This document shows, one piece after another, positions 22,810 through 35,324 of a stretch of DNA of 64,000 nucleotides (the first letter of the stretch is position 1; the number at the start of each line of letters is the position of its first letter). The position numbers and the translations under genes are program-made. Origin of the DNA: Adiantum capillus-veneris (taxonomy: Eukaryota; Streptophyta; Polypodiopsida; Polypodiales; Pteridaceae); contig CM043945.1 in NCBI GenBank assembly GCA_014529385.2, forward strand, positions 151,065,241 through 151,129,240, given 5' to 3'. The notes beneath the pieces were generated by a model, which had not been told where the DNA came from, searched no databases, and was given only the letters and a program-made list of their open reading frames with translations.

Positions 22810-23958
22810 TGTCAGGAGTTTTCTAGAGCAAGGGATTGCACATATGTACATACCCATGCATGGTGCATCGAATAAAGAATTGCCCATTTTCCAGAGCCAG
22901 GTGGTTATGTGGGGCCCACATGTGTACAGGTAGGGCAGCATGTACATAGTGCATCGATTTTCACTATCACCAGTACTAGTGTGTTTTTTCTATAATAATA
23001 AGGAGTTGGTAGCCCGTAAAACTTCTCGAGAAATCTATCTGCGGGCCGACGACATGAGGTAAGCAGGTGCGTCAGATGGCATCTAGTGGCGTCAGGGGGC
23101 CGAATGGGGTCAATACTTGCACGTGGATAAGTACGGATACGACGTGGATGTTTTCTTGTGATAATTATGCAGAAAGGTCATCATGAGGACCATCTTTTAG
23201 GGCCACTTCACATGGTGGCGGGATGAATTATTGGAAAAAGCTGAGTGTCAGGTATGCGGATGGATGCAAAAAGGTGACAACTATGCACTGCGAGGTCAGT
23301 TTTTGGCCTGTTCGGGGTCCGTTTGAGGTCATCTAAAAGGCCAAGGGTGCCCAAGTAATAAAGCTAAGGTGGGAACTGAAAAAACAAAGAGAAGGCCAGA
23401 AAAAACGTGGAGAAGAGAGGAGGAACAGCCGCAACTGTGTTTTTGGGATTTTTGGAGCCTGTTTTGGTCGTAAACTGCTCATCCGAGGTCGGATTTGAGC
23501 ACTTTGACATTGTAGACTGGGGTTTTGGGCCGTTCTGGACACGATGGCGCTGTCCATTTTACCAAATTCCTCACTCTTTTTCTGCTGTTTTTGCTGTGTA
23601 AGTTTCTCCTATGAGCAAAGCTTCTGCTCCAATTTGTGATTGTATCTGGTATCTTTTACCCATATTGTGTGAGCTATTTGCCCCATTCGTGTTGGCCCAA
23701 GCTCAATTGTATCTAAACATCAGAAATTATCCTCTTTTGAGCTGATTTTTTTGGGTGTGTGTGTGTGTGCGTGTGTGTGTGTATGTGTGGAGTGGGTAAG
23801 TGGATAGTCTCTCTCCTCTCACTCCATCGGTGTGTTCCCTGTCTCGGCCAGGTGTGTTGTGTAAGCCGAGTGGTGCCCCATAGTGTGTGTGTATATCCTT
23901 CCAAGAGTGTGTTTCGGGTCCTTATAGAGGCGTTCTGTGTGTTTCCATCCTGCTCACA
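22810..23958 (+). repeat. 5' LTR of N1
   Basis: TG...CA bounded, 1149 bp. It contains the GTGTGTTTTTTCTATAATAATAAGG-type AT-rich segment near 22981-23003, a possible TATA region, and a GT array at about 23754-23786. The end at 23958 is fixed by comparison with the 3' copy. Confidence 0.85.
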
Positions 23959-23964
23959 TGCTTT

Positions 23965-23978
23965 TGGCGCCCCCACGG
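23965..23978 (+). promoter_or_regulatory. Primer binding site of N1
   Basis: TGGCGCCCCCACGG lies six bases after the LTR. The Tat element at 36512 has TGGTGCCCCCATGG in the same place (39354-39367), which supports both calls. The tRNA was not identified. Confidence 0.55.
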
Positions 23979-25014
23979 AGGATCTTCTTCGAGTACCTTC
24001 TGTTTCAAGCTTCGCGATTCGGGATTACAGGTTGCAGATTACACGTTACAGGTTACAGGGACAGGGACAGATACAGGTGATTCACACAGGTACAGGTAGC
24101 TCGAGTAGAGTGATACACTGACAGTGGAGGTCAGTTGCAGTTGCTGTGGGTATGCATCATTTGGCGCCTGTTTGAGCGCATTGTCTGTTGGTATTGTACG
24201 TTGCTTGTGGAAACTGCCATTGTACTCCTTTGTTGAGCCATACTTGGTTTTATTTGGCAGTCCCAACCATTTCTGAGACTTGGTCTGGAAGACAGTCATT
24301 TCTGAGACTTGACTATACGAGATTTGCATAAGCCTTCGTGTGAGGGTCGATAGCGTGAGGTTTTATTGAGCTGGGGGATTCTCAAATGTGGAGATCCTTG
24401 CGGTGATACAGGTAGCTGGAGCAACCTTTTCGTGACCTCGCCATAGGCTATGTACTAGTGATTCCTAATTGATGCTCGGGTTCTATTGTTGACAGTTTAT
24501 GCATACATATACAGTCTATATTTTGGGTTCTTACGGCTCTACTTCTGGGGAAACTCTACCAAAATTTTTCCAAGTTATGATGGCTGGTCTTTTGGTCTTT
24601 TAAGGCATTTATGATGTTATGCTACTAAAATTTTGGCAAAATCAGAGGATAAGACAGGTGTGCCTTCTTGGGAGCTGCATGGTTGACTTTAATGGATGAT
24701 CAAAATGGTCCTCAATTCACTCCTTTTCATTTAACTCAAAGAATCCAGATAAATGTTCATGTGTCCAGGAAGATTTTTTTCCAGCAGCGCATAGTCTTTA
24801 TGTTCGGGCCAAGAAGATTACGAGAGATACTGGAATGTCCTTTGCCTGTTGTAATTCCGATGATCAACTATGAAAACTCATTTGTTGTGCATGTGTTTGT
24901 CCTTATCTAAACTTGAGCTCCATTGAAGTTTCTGGGGATTAAGGTCAGTCAAAAGTTTTGGGTTCTTGTACGTGTGTTCGAAGGGGTTCTCAAAGCATCA
25001 TAACTTGGGTAGCC
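23979..25014 (+). other. Leader of N1
   Basis: About 1 kb of non-coding leader. 24020-24100 is built from repeats of an ACAGGT/TTACAG-type hexamer. No convincing frame before the gag start. Confidence 0.5.
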
Positions 25015-25469
25015 ATGGCTTTCTCTTATCCAGAGTTTCATGGAATAAGTGATGAAGATGTGGAAGACTTTTTGGAAAAGATGGAGGTTGCTTGCATTAG
25101 CAACCAAATTCATGACCCGGCGCAGATGTTATGTCTTCTCCAAATTTGTTTGAAGAGTGATGCACGAGTTTGGTCCAAAGCATTTGAAGAGGAGTTGCAT
25201 GTGGCTGATCCACCCGTAAGGTTGAGTTGGGACAATCTATGGCATGGATTGGAAGTGGAGTTTGTGAAGATAGAAGATCCTGACAAAGTGTGGCAAGAAG
25301 TACAGGCTTTAGTGCAAAAGGAAGGAGAGCCAGTAGATACGTACATACGAAAGTTTTCATTGGCATAAGAGAGGATGTGCAAGGCCTTAGCACCACAGGT
25401 ACCCCCACCTGACATGATGAAGAAGGACAGGTTCTTGGCTGTGGTCTTTGGGAGAATATACGTTGGAGA
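25015..25469 (+). pseudogene. N1 gag N-terminal part, broken
   Basis: The frame from the ATG at 25015 (MAFSYPEFHG) encodes a typical gag start with an EDFLEKME stretch, a WSKAFEEEL region and the EGEPVDTYIRKF motif. An in-frame TAA at 25366-25368 interrupts it. The same frame then continues as CKALAPQVPPPDMMKK until about 25430-25450, where one base is gained or lost; the next frame carries on with NIRWRVELKKP. So gag was once continuous with the long frame at 25470. An earlier ATG at 24958 is open, but the homology suggests the start at 25015. Confidence 0.7.
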
Positions 25470-27329
25470 GTGGAGCTAAAGAAGCCTAGGACATATGAAG
25501 ATGCACTAGAGGTAGCAAGGAACAAAGAGTGGAAGCTAAGGAAAATGAGACAGCTAGGGGTGGAGTCTTTTCCCATGAAGTCTGAATATCAGCCTATGGA
25601 CTCTTTACAAGGTCGCATGCAAGGGGTTCATCATGAACCAGTGGTTCCTGTTACTCCTCAGGTTATGCCAGCAGTGGTCACTACAACAGTGCAAGATGAT
25701 GGGCTAAGGCAAGACATGAGGCAAGTGGTAGATTTAATGAAGAATCTCAACCTAAACTTGCTAGGTCAAGTGGGAAATAATCGAGGTCGAGGGAGGTTTG
25801 CAAATCAGCCAGGAGGTGAGGAAAGACCCAAGAATGGTGCTGGACAAAGCAATGGTAGGTTCTGGAGGCAGACGCCCACATGTTATAATTGCGGAGAGTT
25901 GGGCCACATCAGCCCGCAATGTGATAAGCCACCAAGGATGGGTGGAGACATGTATCCATTGCCAAGACAGGTGCTAACTAGGTCCAATGATTATGGCATT
26001 GAAATTAAGAGAGATGAAGGAACCAGTGGATTAACCCAAGAGGAAAAGGGAAAGACAAAAGTGCTAAGTGTAGTCACCTTGGAGAAGGCATCAAAGTTAG
26101 AGGATACATTAGTGATGCCTATTGGGAAGAGGACCACAGAGGATAAGGAAGGAAGAAGTGCCCCATGTCCTAGTAAGAAGAAGAGAAAGAGCCATGAAGG
26201 CGAGGATGTCAAGGCCAAGAGGAAAAGGAGAGCTCGTCGCAAGTTTCATGTTTCAGATTTTCCACTAGGGGATGGGCAATTAAGCTATGACTTGAAGGAG
26301 GATCTGACAAGCAGGAAGGCAGATGTTACTTTTGGGCAGCTTATAGAGATGGTGCCTAAGCTAAAGCAACAGTGGAAGAGGATGGTTAACTCAATGGAGA
26401 AAGAGCTAGAGAGAGGTTCAGTGAAGATGTTGGCGATGGATGAGCTACCAGACATTTGCCCAATAGTAGATGTGTGGCACAAAAGAAAAAATCTAGGACA
26501 AGGTTATGTGGATGGTGGAGCCCAAATATGTGTCATAACACACTCATGTGTTGAGAAGATGGGTCTCACAGTGGCTGGGGTGTCAGGCTTTCGGATCAGA
26601 TTGGCAAACCATCAGAAAGTAAAATGTTTGGGTGTTGTAAAGAGCTTAGAAGTGGAGGCGTATGATGCAAAGGCAGTGGTTGATTTTCATGTGATGCCAG
26701 CAGGGTTGGGAGCATATCCTATTATACTGGGCAGACCATGGTTACGTGCAGTGGGAGCTGTTCAAGATTGGCGACGTGGTACGATTAGCCTGTATGGAAA
26801 GACAGGTGCCAAGAAGCTTTATAATATGGACACAAGGAAACGATTGGAGGAGCTTTATGAAGATGAGGATGAGTCTAGTGATAAAGACTATTCCACACTG
26901 TCCAATGAGGACAGTGATAGCACTACCAGCAGTGATGAGGATGCCGATGTTGAATTTCTCTTGATGGACAAAGAAATCCAGGAGTCTGGTTTAGTCGCAT
27001 TTTCAAATGAAGTTGAGGATGAAAGTGAAGGGCCTTATGAAGTGATTGAAGGGCTGATGCAAACCAAGGTTGAATTGTCAAAGAAGCAGGAATTGATGAC
27101 ACAAATGATCAATGGAGACCTCTCAACTATGGAGAAGGAGATATATTTATACATGCAGATCTATGTTAAAGTATTTGATGCTTTTCTTGATGCAAGGTTG
27201 ATATATGGAATCTCTACATGTTTTCCTTGGGAACCAGGTGGAAGCTTGATTAAGTTTTTAAGGCAGGGAATACCAAGTGTTTTTGTGTGGGATCCAGGTG
27301 GAATGAATCTCTCTTTTTGCTGCTGCTGA
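25470..27329 (+). CDS. N1 gag-protease polyprotein (619 residues open)
   Basis: This open frame is the C-terminal gag and protease of N1. Residues 138-151 form a zinc knuckle C-x2-C-x4-H-x4-C (CYNCGELGHISPQC). Residues about 230-260 are a Lys/Arg-rich basic stretch. Residues 346-352 read YVDGGAQ at the expected protease active site, and ILGRPW lies near residue 419. The catalytic D-S/T-G is D-G-G here. The tail after residue 450 is acidic and ends shortly before the polypurine tract; the last 40 or so residues look like a fusion left by deletion of the pol region. The first codon of the open frame is GTG, because the frame really continues from the broken gag upstream. Confidence 0.75.
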   Translation: MELKKPRTYEDALEVARNKEWKLRKMRQLGVESFPMKSEYQPMDSLQGRMQGVHHEPVVPVTPQVMPAVVTTTVQDDGLRQDMRQVVDLMKNLNLNLLGQVGNNRGRGRFANQPGGEERPKNGAGQSNGRFWRQTPTCYNCGELGHISPQCDKPPRMGGDMYPLPRQVLTRSNDYGIEIKRDEGTSGLTQEEKGKTKVLSVVTLEKASKLEDTLVMPIGKRTTEDKEGRSAPCPSKKKRKSHEGEDVKAKRKRRARRKFHVSDFPLGDGQLSYDLKEDLTSRKADVTFGQLIEMVPKLKQQWKRMVNSMEKELERGSVKMLAMDELPDICPIVDVWHKRKNLGQGYVDGGAQICVITHSCVEKMGLTVAGVSGFRIRLANHQKVKCLGVVKSLEVEAYDAKAVVDFHVMPAGLGAYPIILGRPWLRAVGAVQDWRRGTISLYGKTGAKKLYNMDTRKRLEELYEDEDESSDKDYSTLSNEDSDSTTSSDEDADVEFLLMDKEIQESGLVAFSNEVEDESEGPYEVIEGLMQTKVELSKKQELMTQMINGDLSTMEKEIYLYMQIYVKVFDAFLDARLIYGISTCFPWEPGGSLIKFLRQGIPSVFVWDPGGMNLSFCCC

Positions 27330-27350
27330 TCATGAATGATCTAGCAGGCT

Positions 27351-27364
27351 AGGGGATGGGCAAA
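27351..27364 (+). promoter_or_regulatory. Polypurine tract of N1
   Basis: AGGGGATGGGCAAA lies just before the 3' LTR. The Tat element has AGGGGGTGGGCAATGA at 46094-46109 in the same position. Confidence 0.6.
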
Positions 27365-27367
27365 TTA

Positions 27368-28517
27368 TGTCAGGAGTTTTTTGGAGCAAGGGATTGCGCA
27401 TATGTACATACCCATGCATGGTGCATCGAATAAAGAATTGTCCATTTTCCAGAGCCACGTGGTTATGTGGGGCCCACATGTGTACAGGTAGGGCATCATG
27501 TACATAGTGCATCGATTTTCACTATCACCAGTACCAGTGTGTTTTTTCTATAATAATAAGGAGTTGGTAGAGCGTAAAAATTCTTGAGGAAGCTATCTAT
27601 GGGCCGACGACATGAGGTAAGCAGGTGCGTCAGATGGCATCTAGTGGCGTCAGGAGCCGAATGCGGTCAATACTTGCACGTGGATAAGTACGGACACGAC
27701 GTGGATGTTTTCTTGTGATAATTATGCAGGAATTTCATCATGAGGACCATATTTTAGGGCCACTTCACGTGGTGGCGGGATGCATTATTGGAAAAAGCTG
27801 AGTGCCAGGTGTGCGGATGGATGCAAAAAGGTGACAACTATGCACTGCGAGGTCAGTTTTGGCATGTTCGGGGTCTGTTTGAGGTCATCTAAAAGGCCAA
27901 GGGTGCCCAAGTAATAAAGATAAGTGTGGGAACTGGAAAAATAGAGAGAATACCAGAAAAAACATGGAGAAGAGAGGAGGAACAACCGCAACTGTGTTTT
28001 TGGGGTTTTTGGAGCCTGTTTTGGCCGTAAACTGCTCATCCGAGGTCGGATTTGAGCACTTTGACATTGTAGACTGTGGTTTTGGGCCGTTCCGGACGCG
28101 ATGGTGCTGTCCATTTTACCAAATTCCTCACTCTTTTTCTGCTATTTTTGCTGTGTAAGTTTCTCCTATGAGCGAAACTTCTGCTCCAATTTGTGATTGT
28201 ATCTGGTATCTTTTACCCATATTGTGTGAGCTATTTGCCCCATTCATGTTGGCCCAAGCTCAATTGTATCTAAACATTATAAATTATCCTCTTTTGAGCT
28301 GATTTTTTTGGGTGTGTGTGTGTGTGTGTGTGTGTGTGTCTCTGTGTGGAGTGGGCAAGTGGATAGTCTCTCTCCTCTCACTCCATCGGTGTGTTCCCTG
28401 TCTCGGCCAGGTGTGTTGTGTAAGCCGAGTGGTGCCCCATAGTGTGTGTGTATATCCTTCCAAGAGTGTGTGTCGGGTCCTTATAGAGGCGTTCTGTGTG
28501 TTTCCATCCCGCTCACA
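27368..28517 (+). repeat. 3' LTR of N1
   Basis: 1150 bp, TG...CA bounded, matching 22810-23958 along its whole length. The GT array at about 28312-28339 differs in length from the 5' copy. Differences concentrate in the first 350 bp. Confidence 0.85.
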
Positions 28518-28951
28518 ACGGGTCAACTACAGAGCATTGGTGTGTGATCTTTTTGATATGCTTAATTGTTTAGCAAGTTTAATCAATTTGAAAACCGAGT
28601 GACCGAGTGGAATCATACTACCATGTCTGCAAGCAGTCCAAGATCTATCTCAACCCTTTTGTTCTTTGTTGAAAACCTAGGAGGAGTCCTCCAATTAGGC
28701 TTTTTACATCATAAATCCCACCAAGATATGGCCTTAATCTGTATCGCATTGGCACAAGACAGTTTAGGACAGAGACCTTTGATGGCTTTGCCCCATTGTT
28801 CAAAAACGTTTTTCTCTTACACGGGTAGATTTCCTCCTTAGCAAGATGCAAACCGGGAACATTAATCCAATTTTTTAATTTTGCAAGATTTTAAAACTAT
28901 TATCTTGTATGTTTTACTAACTTTTCTTCCTTGTATCATGCTTTGCAATTG
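28518..28951. other. Unassigned flank between N1 and copy B
   Basis: 28552-28655 is the partner of 22271-22375. 28725 starts a GATATGGCCTTAATC motif related to those inside the duplicated block. No gene seen. Confidence 0.35.
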
Positions 28952-29122
28952 GCTAATCTTGATTTTCAACCGGCTCGTAAAGGCTAAGGGTGCCTTCCCA
29001 TAGATGCCCTTTGGACTCCTTTTGCCAAGATGGCCTTCCAAATAAGAATCCACTCCAATTGGCAAGCATCGGTCCCATAGACTCCAACAAAATTGTTGCC
29101 AATGATAGACAAGGACATGCTA

Positions 29123-29281
<159 letters not shown>

Positions 29282-29461
29282 ATGTTACTAGCTGGAAAGC
29301 GCAAGCAGATACAATTCCAAACCAAATTTTATTTGATTACAAAAATCTGCTGGCTAATAATTTGCATTAAACCAAATAACAAGCTCACGTAGACCCTAAA
29401 AGAGACACCCAACATGATTTTCTTGCATAGCATCATTAGATTGAGCTTACACATCAAACTA

Positions 29462-29678
<217 letters not shown>

Positions 29679-32547
29679 CAAATGGCGTCTCTTATTTAGC
29701 GTTGATGTACAATGATCTTCATCTTACTACAATTTACATCGTACATACAATGGGCATTGGGGTTTGCAGCTTCTATCAAACAGATCACTTTGGGGGATTT
29801 ACTTTAGAAACTCCAGAGCTTGGTGTATGCCAGGATAACCTTCTGGCTGGTGTTGAGTTAGCGAACATAGCCATCCTTAGGGACATACAATTAACTCTTT
29901 CCCTCGGAGAAACAATTCAAGCGAGCTTACAAAAACAATTTGTTAGGTTGGCGACGAGTTTAGATGCTTTCTAAGATGAGGAAAACCTTTCTTGAACACT
30001 GTTTTGCCCATTGGAATACATTGTGCTTGGCGCCGTTTATGCAATGCACATCACATCGGGACATGGCCCTATGTAGTATAGCATCAACACGAGAGGGTCA
30101 TTTGGATAAGATTCAATAGATAGCATATCAAGTGAAGAATGCCAAGAGGCTAACATCCACTTCCAAGAAATTGGGCATCCTTACAAAGTGCTTGCAGACC
30201 CCTTCGAGCGACTCCACTTGCAGAAATCAGGACATGGCCCTAATCAGTATCGTGTCAGCGCGGGAGGGCTAATGACAATTTTTTTTTGTCTGTGGAGCTT
30301 AAAAACAAAAACTTAGCTTCACATATTAGTCTTGGGACATGACCCTAAGTTGTTCCGCGTCGTCGCAAGATAGGGTAAGGCAAAGCCATGTATTGTTGAG
30401 GACATATGGAACTACTCGACTTGCACTACTTTTGTGGCCTTGTTGAAGGTTTGCAATATGAGCATATGCTCAAAAGAAAGACTAAGAGTTTCTTCACATG
30501 TTGGGTAGAAGAAATGTTTAAACTTCGAGTGCATTAATCGTTTCATATGTCTTGCATGACCAGGCGTTGAATGCTTTGAAATGTTTTGAGAGAATGGATC
30601 ATGAGGGTCTTTAATGTTTTGAGAGAATGATCACCTTTTCTTGGATTTTTCCCTTGATGGTCCTTTGCCAATGTGGGATGGTTTAGGGTCATGCCCTAGA
30701 TGAGAGTTATTAGGGAGAGTGAAGAATTATCAAGGTTTTAATGTTTGCTTTTCTCTGAACATGAATGTTTTAAGGTGGAGATAACGCACAATGAAAAGGC
30801 TCTCCGTTGTGTTATTAAGAGAATTGCACAACCGTCCCTTTCGTCTTGCTCATGCCACAATCTCGGGGCACTGCCCTAAACTATCCCACATTGGTGTGGG
30901 ACTATTTAGGGTGGTGTCTTGGGATAAAAGCATGAGCATGACAAAGGCTATATCAAGAGTTGATTAATCCTTCCATCATAATATTTCTAAGCATTTATTG
31001 ATCCTATAATCCTCAAATTTCCACCCTTTCATCCAGCCTACAATAGCAAGCATTTGGGGGCACTGACCTAAACTATTCCACGTCGGCACGGTATAGTTTA
31101 CCAAAATGTCCTAGGAGGCTAGCATGATTGGTCCATAATGCATCATATAGCCATCTTTGAAGTTAAACAAAAGTAGATGTTTATATTCCATGTTTAAAGA
31201 TGACCAAAAGTAGGTTTTCAAGCTTAAGCCATGTTTAAAGTTGAGGAAAAATTAAGTGTTCAAGTTTAAATGATTTGATTAAATTTCAGTCATCCCTTTT
31301 CTTGCATGATCATGGGTGGGTGTTGATAGCAGGGATAGCATGTATCCTCGCACTATGCATCATCCAATAGAATTGGAGATGGATCACTATCCTTGGTGGA
31401 TAGACATCGATCAAGGCTATGCGCTTGTTTGTGAGAGGGATATCCCCAATGCATAGAGGACATTATATCCCTCCACAACTACTAACACATTTGGTGATAA
31501 TGCTCAAAGGGATACCCAATGTGATAAAGGGAAGCAACACAAGACAAAGGTTGCACGTAACATGACAAGTGTTGATTGGCAAAGATCATCATAAGGTTGA
31601 TTTCATTTTTAGTACCTTGCGTGTAGAACGATTAATTTATTTCATTCTAGATATTTATCATGTTTCTTTGTAGCATGACAGCTCGGTGCCATTCTTCACT
31701 CATAGGCATGGTTCACCGCCTCCAATTTACCTTGCTGAGAGCATGCCATGTTTTTGTAGTATGGGGATTATTCCTACATATACCATCAAGCAAAACTACT
31801 TGCTAGGGTCTACTTACATAATCATGGATTCTGGACTTGCATGCCACAGATGCATGCAACATATATCTTCTTTCTTAGCTAGTCTTGGGGAGATTTTGTG
31901 TTGGCCAAAGGGCCTTTGTTTGCAGCTTTTGGTTGTGGGACTCCTCCTCCGCTCACAGCAAGTCTCTATTTGGGACGTGCTTGTGCATCATTAGATAGTG
32001 ACGAGACTTTATTTCAACATTTATGTTACCTCTTCTTCATCCCCAATCTAGAGGGAAAGACAAACAGGAGGCCTCGACTTTTGCAGATTTGGTGGATGAG
32101 GAGAATAGACCCATTCAATCATTTGTGAGCATTTTCTTTCTTTTAGTCATGGACATGTTAGTTTTTGACTGCCTACCCTAACTTACTTTTTTTTTTTGAG
32201 CTACGCATATTCATTTGCAATATTGAAGAGTAGTAAGCTAGTTAATGATGCGGGATGATTTTAAAAGAGCTTTATTTGCACTATTTGAAGTTGGTTGATT
32301 TGCTTTGATGTGTAAATTATACTTTATTGAAGTGCCTTGCCAGTATACAGTGAGGCCAAGGCTAGAAGGAGGGTGCGGGATCCATGGTACAATGTCCAAA
32401 CATGTAACAAACCATGTAAAAGACATGCCTTCATCAATGACGAGTGTAATTCATGCTAAAGTATCATGTTTTGTACTTGATGAAACCAAATGTGAGAATT
32501 ACTTTGTTGTTAAGAAACAATGTTGGTTAGTGTTCACTAAAGTGTTA

Positions 32548-32548
<1 letters not shown>

Positions 32549-32583
<35 letters not shown>
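32549..32583. repeat. (CT)n microsatellite
   Basis: About 17 CT units at the site that is (TG)23 in copy A. Confidence 0.95.
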
Positions 32584-32586
<3 letters not shown>

Positions 32587-32599
32587 CTACCTGAATCTT

Positions 32600-32972
32600 G
32601 CTCGGTTTTTGTATTCACTCGGTAAAGTTTTCTCTGTGATTGGTAAGTCTCTAATGTTTCCATGTATCTTTCTTGTCACAAAGAAATCCCTCCGTCACAC
32701 TGCTTAAACCTTATGCCCAAGTAATGATGCAAAGCCGTAAGTCTTTCATTTTGAAAGTGACATTCAATTCAGCCTCAAATTTAACAATGTGGCTCGTTTT
32801 GGACCAGCAATCAACAAATCATCTACATAGAAAAAAACGATGAAATACATCATCCTCACGTTTGCCATACAAAGTTCTCTCAATTGGAGTGTTTCAAAAG
32901 TCTTGTTTAACAAAATGAGTGTAAGATTCTCATACCAAGCATGAGAAGATTGCTTCAATTCAAACAAAGCTT
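32600..32972 (-). pseudogene. Ty1/copia reverse transcriptase fragment (copy B)
   Basis: The frame 32967-32764 shows FELKQSSHAWYE, the copia RT segment usually ALYGLKQAPRAWY, and FYVDDLLIAG, the catalytic YVDD box. Downstream to about 32600 it matches the YLGIQ region of copy A. Frameshifts are present. It joins the rest of the copia remnant (32973-34990) on its 5' side. Confidence 0.7.
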
Positions 32973-34990
32973 TCTTACATTTGCATACTTCATTTTCTTG
33001 TACTTTCTTGATACCTTTAGTGGGACACCTTTAAGTACATATGTAGTACACATGATAGCCTAAAGCCAAAACAAATGTGGTAAAGCTTGACTCTTGACCA
33101 TACATCATTGCACCTCTATAAGCAACCTGTTTTTTCTTCAGCAATATCGTTTTTTTGAGGTGTATAAGGCATTATTAATTGATGTTTTATCCCACAACTA
33201 GTCAGAAATTCATTGAATTCATGAGACATATACTCCTCCCCTCGATGTGAACAAAGGGTGCTGAGACATTTTCAGCCATAGCTAGAAATTGCTTGAAACA
33301 CATGAGCACCTCGCACTTAGCTTTAAGCGGATTCACCCATGCATGCCTGAAGTAATCATCAATGAAAGTAATGAAGTATAGGTAATTACCCAAGGATGGA
33401 GTTTGTATAGGCCCACAAACATCATTATGCACAACCTGCATGTGGCCCTTACTAAACCATCCTCTGGAAACTTTGAGCATTGCATCTTACCCAAAATACA
33501 TTCTTCACAATCATGCTAAGGTGGTGTGTCACATGGAAAAGAAGCAACCATATCATTTTTGCAAATGCAACAAAGTTGTCAAATTTAGATACCTAAAATG
33601 CGCATGCCAAAGTTTAGCATCTAAAATAGCCTTTGAATCCAGAACTACATTGGAAAAATCTTCCGACACTTGTCATACAAAGTGAGTTTATATAGCCCAC
33701 GACACAAAATGTGAGATGCAATAATTTCATCACCAAAACTGAGATCATGAACAATACATCTGTCATCCACAACTTTGACAACAAGACCAAGTCTTGCAAG
33801 TGCAAATATAGAAAAAGGATTTCTTTTGTCCTTGCAACATAGAGTGCATCAAAAAGTGCGAATGCTACCATTTACGATAGTTAGCACAATATTTTCAACT
33901 CCTTGATTGGCACAACTGACCATATTCCCTTCAGAGATAGCCTCGAGAGAGGCAAACAAGTCCTGATGCAAAGTAATGTGCTTTGTAACACCACTATCAA
34001 AGTACCAAACATGTGACTCTGCAACACTCAAATATGAGCATCATGGACACAAGGATCATAAGTACACTCTGCACTAAATGCTCACTCTACATCTACATCA
34101 ACAACAAAATCTCTATTTCCAAAAGAATCTACAATATCTCCACTGGTAGTAGATCCAACCTCTTTCTTGTTGGCCTCTTTTGCCTTCAACTTAGAACATT
34201 GCTTTATTAAGTGATCATTGGCCTTGCAATAATAGCATCACATTTTTTACAAGATTCCTTTGACGAATTTCTACCAATAGAAGCACTAGAAATAGGTGAT
34301 CTGCTACTCATTAAAGAACCACAAAAACTAGTTTCATTGCTATCACTACCTTTTCTTTGAGTAGCAAAAAAAGCATGCTCAACTACACGTTGTTGAGCCC
34401 TATTCATTCTTGAAAGTGACACCTATAATAGCAACGTGCATAGTACATAAAACTTGATAGATTGAGGGTTTCCTTGGGTCATAAGTCTTTGAGTATTAGC
34501 AAAAGTGTGATGAGAGTCTAGCAACTCGTTGAGAACAGTCTGCACAAGTGAACTATCAAAAATAACTTTACCTCCAAAAATAAGTTACTCATTGATATCC
34601 TTGATACCAGCAAGGAAAGTTTCTATATCATCTTCCTCTTGCATAATTTTCAACTCTAGCTCTTATGAAGCAATGAAATTTTAGCCTCATTGCAACTTGC
34701 ATAAAGACCAATCAAAGTATCCCAAGCCTGTTTTACTGATTTTTTTGAGTGTCTATGAGGAGTAGTAGTGTGCTTCAAAGATAATGCAATCATTGCATGA
34801 GCCTAAGTATATCTAGCATCACAATGAGGCTGCTCAATTGTAGCAAAACAACTCTAGCAACAACAGACCTGCCAAAACCTACAACATCCTCAACGAGGCT
34901 TGTATCCCCAGAAGTATACATACATCAATGTCCTGCACAACATTCCAAACACCCTTTGAGACAAGAACATGTGTCATCGTGTACGTCCAC
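32973..34990 (-). pseudogene. Ty1/copia remnant: gag, protease, integrase
   Basis: Minus-strand order is as follows. Gag at about 34990-34380 has broken frames decoding to the AWDTLIGLY and LNELLDSHHTF motifs. The zinc knuckle region is near 34245 and frameshifted. Protease is at 34031-33849 (WYFDSGVTKHIT, with D-S-G kept). Gag-pre-integrase is at 33871-33614. The integrase core is at 33480-33202 (VHNDVCGP, FITFIDDYFRHAWV). Sequence then runs to the integrase end near 33000 and, after a deletion, into the RT fragment of copy B. It resembles the 7846-9611 remnant and is probably the same family. No LTR was found. Confidence 0.75.
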
Positions 34991-35324
34991 ATTGGATAGT
35001 TATAGTGTATAGGGCACTCCTATGGCAATCCCTGTATATAGTGTATAGGGGCCTATAGCTACCTAGTGGAGCCTTGCTCCCAAGGACACTTTTCCTCATA
35101 TTCCTTGGAGAAAAATTTTATTTCTTAAAATCAAAGGTGGAATTTTTTTTTAAAAGAACACTAATGTTTTTTCAAGTGGCACCTTCTTTAGGTTTATTTC
35201 TCCACTTGACTAATACTTGATGACCGACATGATGTTGTGTCTATAACTCATGAAAATCTATGCTTCTTTTGGGTTCATGCTGTAGACCTGGAGGCTCAAT
35301 CAAACCAACCAAGACGTCTTGGCT
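34991..35324. other. Unassigned, no gene seen
   Basis: Short direct repeat of a TAGTGTATAGGG motif at about 35005 and 35039, otherwise featureless. Confidence 0.3.

Larger units (their letters stand above)
22810..28517 (+). mobile_element. Non-autonomous Ty3/gypsy (Tat-like) element N1, gag-protease only
   Basis: Two co-linear LTRs, 22810-23958 (1149 bp) and 27368-28517 (1150 bp), start TGTCAGG and end CTCACA. They are flanked by a 4-bp match ACGG (22806-22809 and 28518-28521) that may be the target duplication. Inside are a primer site, a 1 kb leader, a broken gag, a long gag-protease frame, and a polypurine tract next to the 3' LTR. There is no reverse transcriptase, RNase H or integrase. 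The protease frame runs to within about 40 bp of the 3' LTR. Such an element could only move with enzymes from a full relative, for example one like the 36512-47718 element, whose protease and knuckle it resembles. By eye the LTRs differ at about 5% of positions. Confidence 0.85.
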
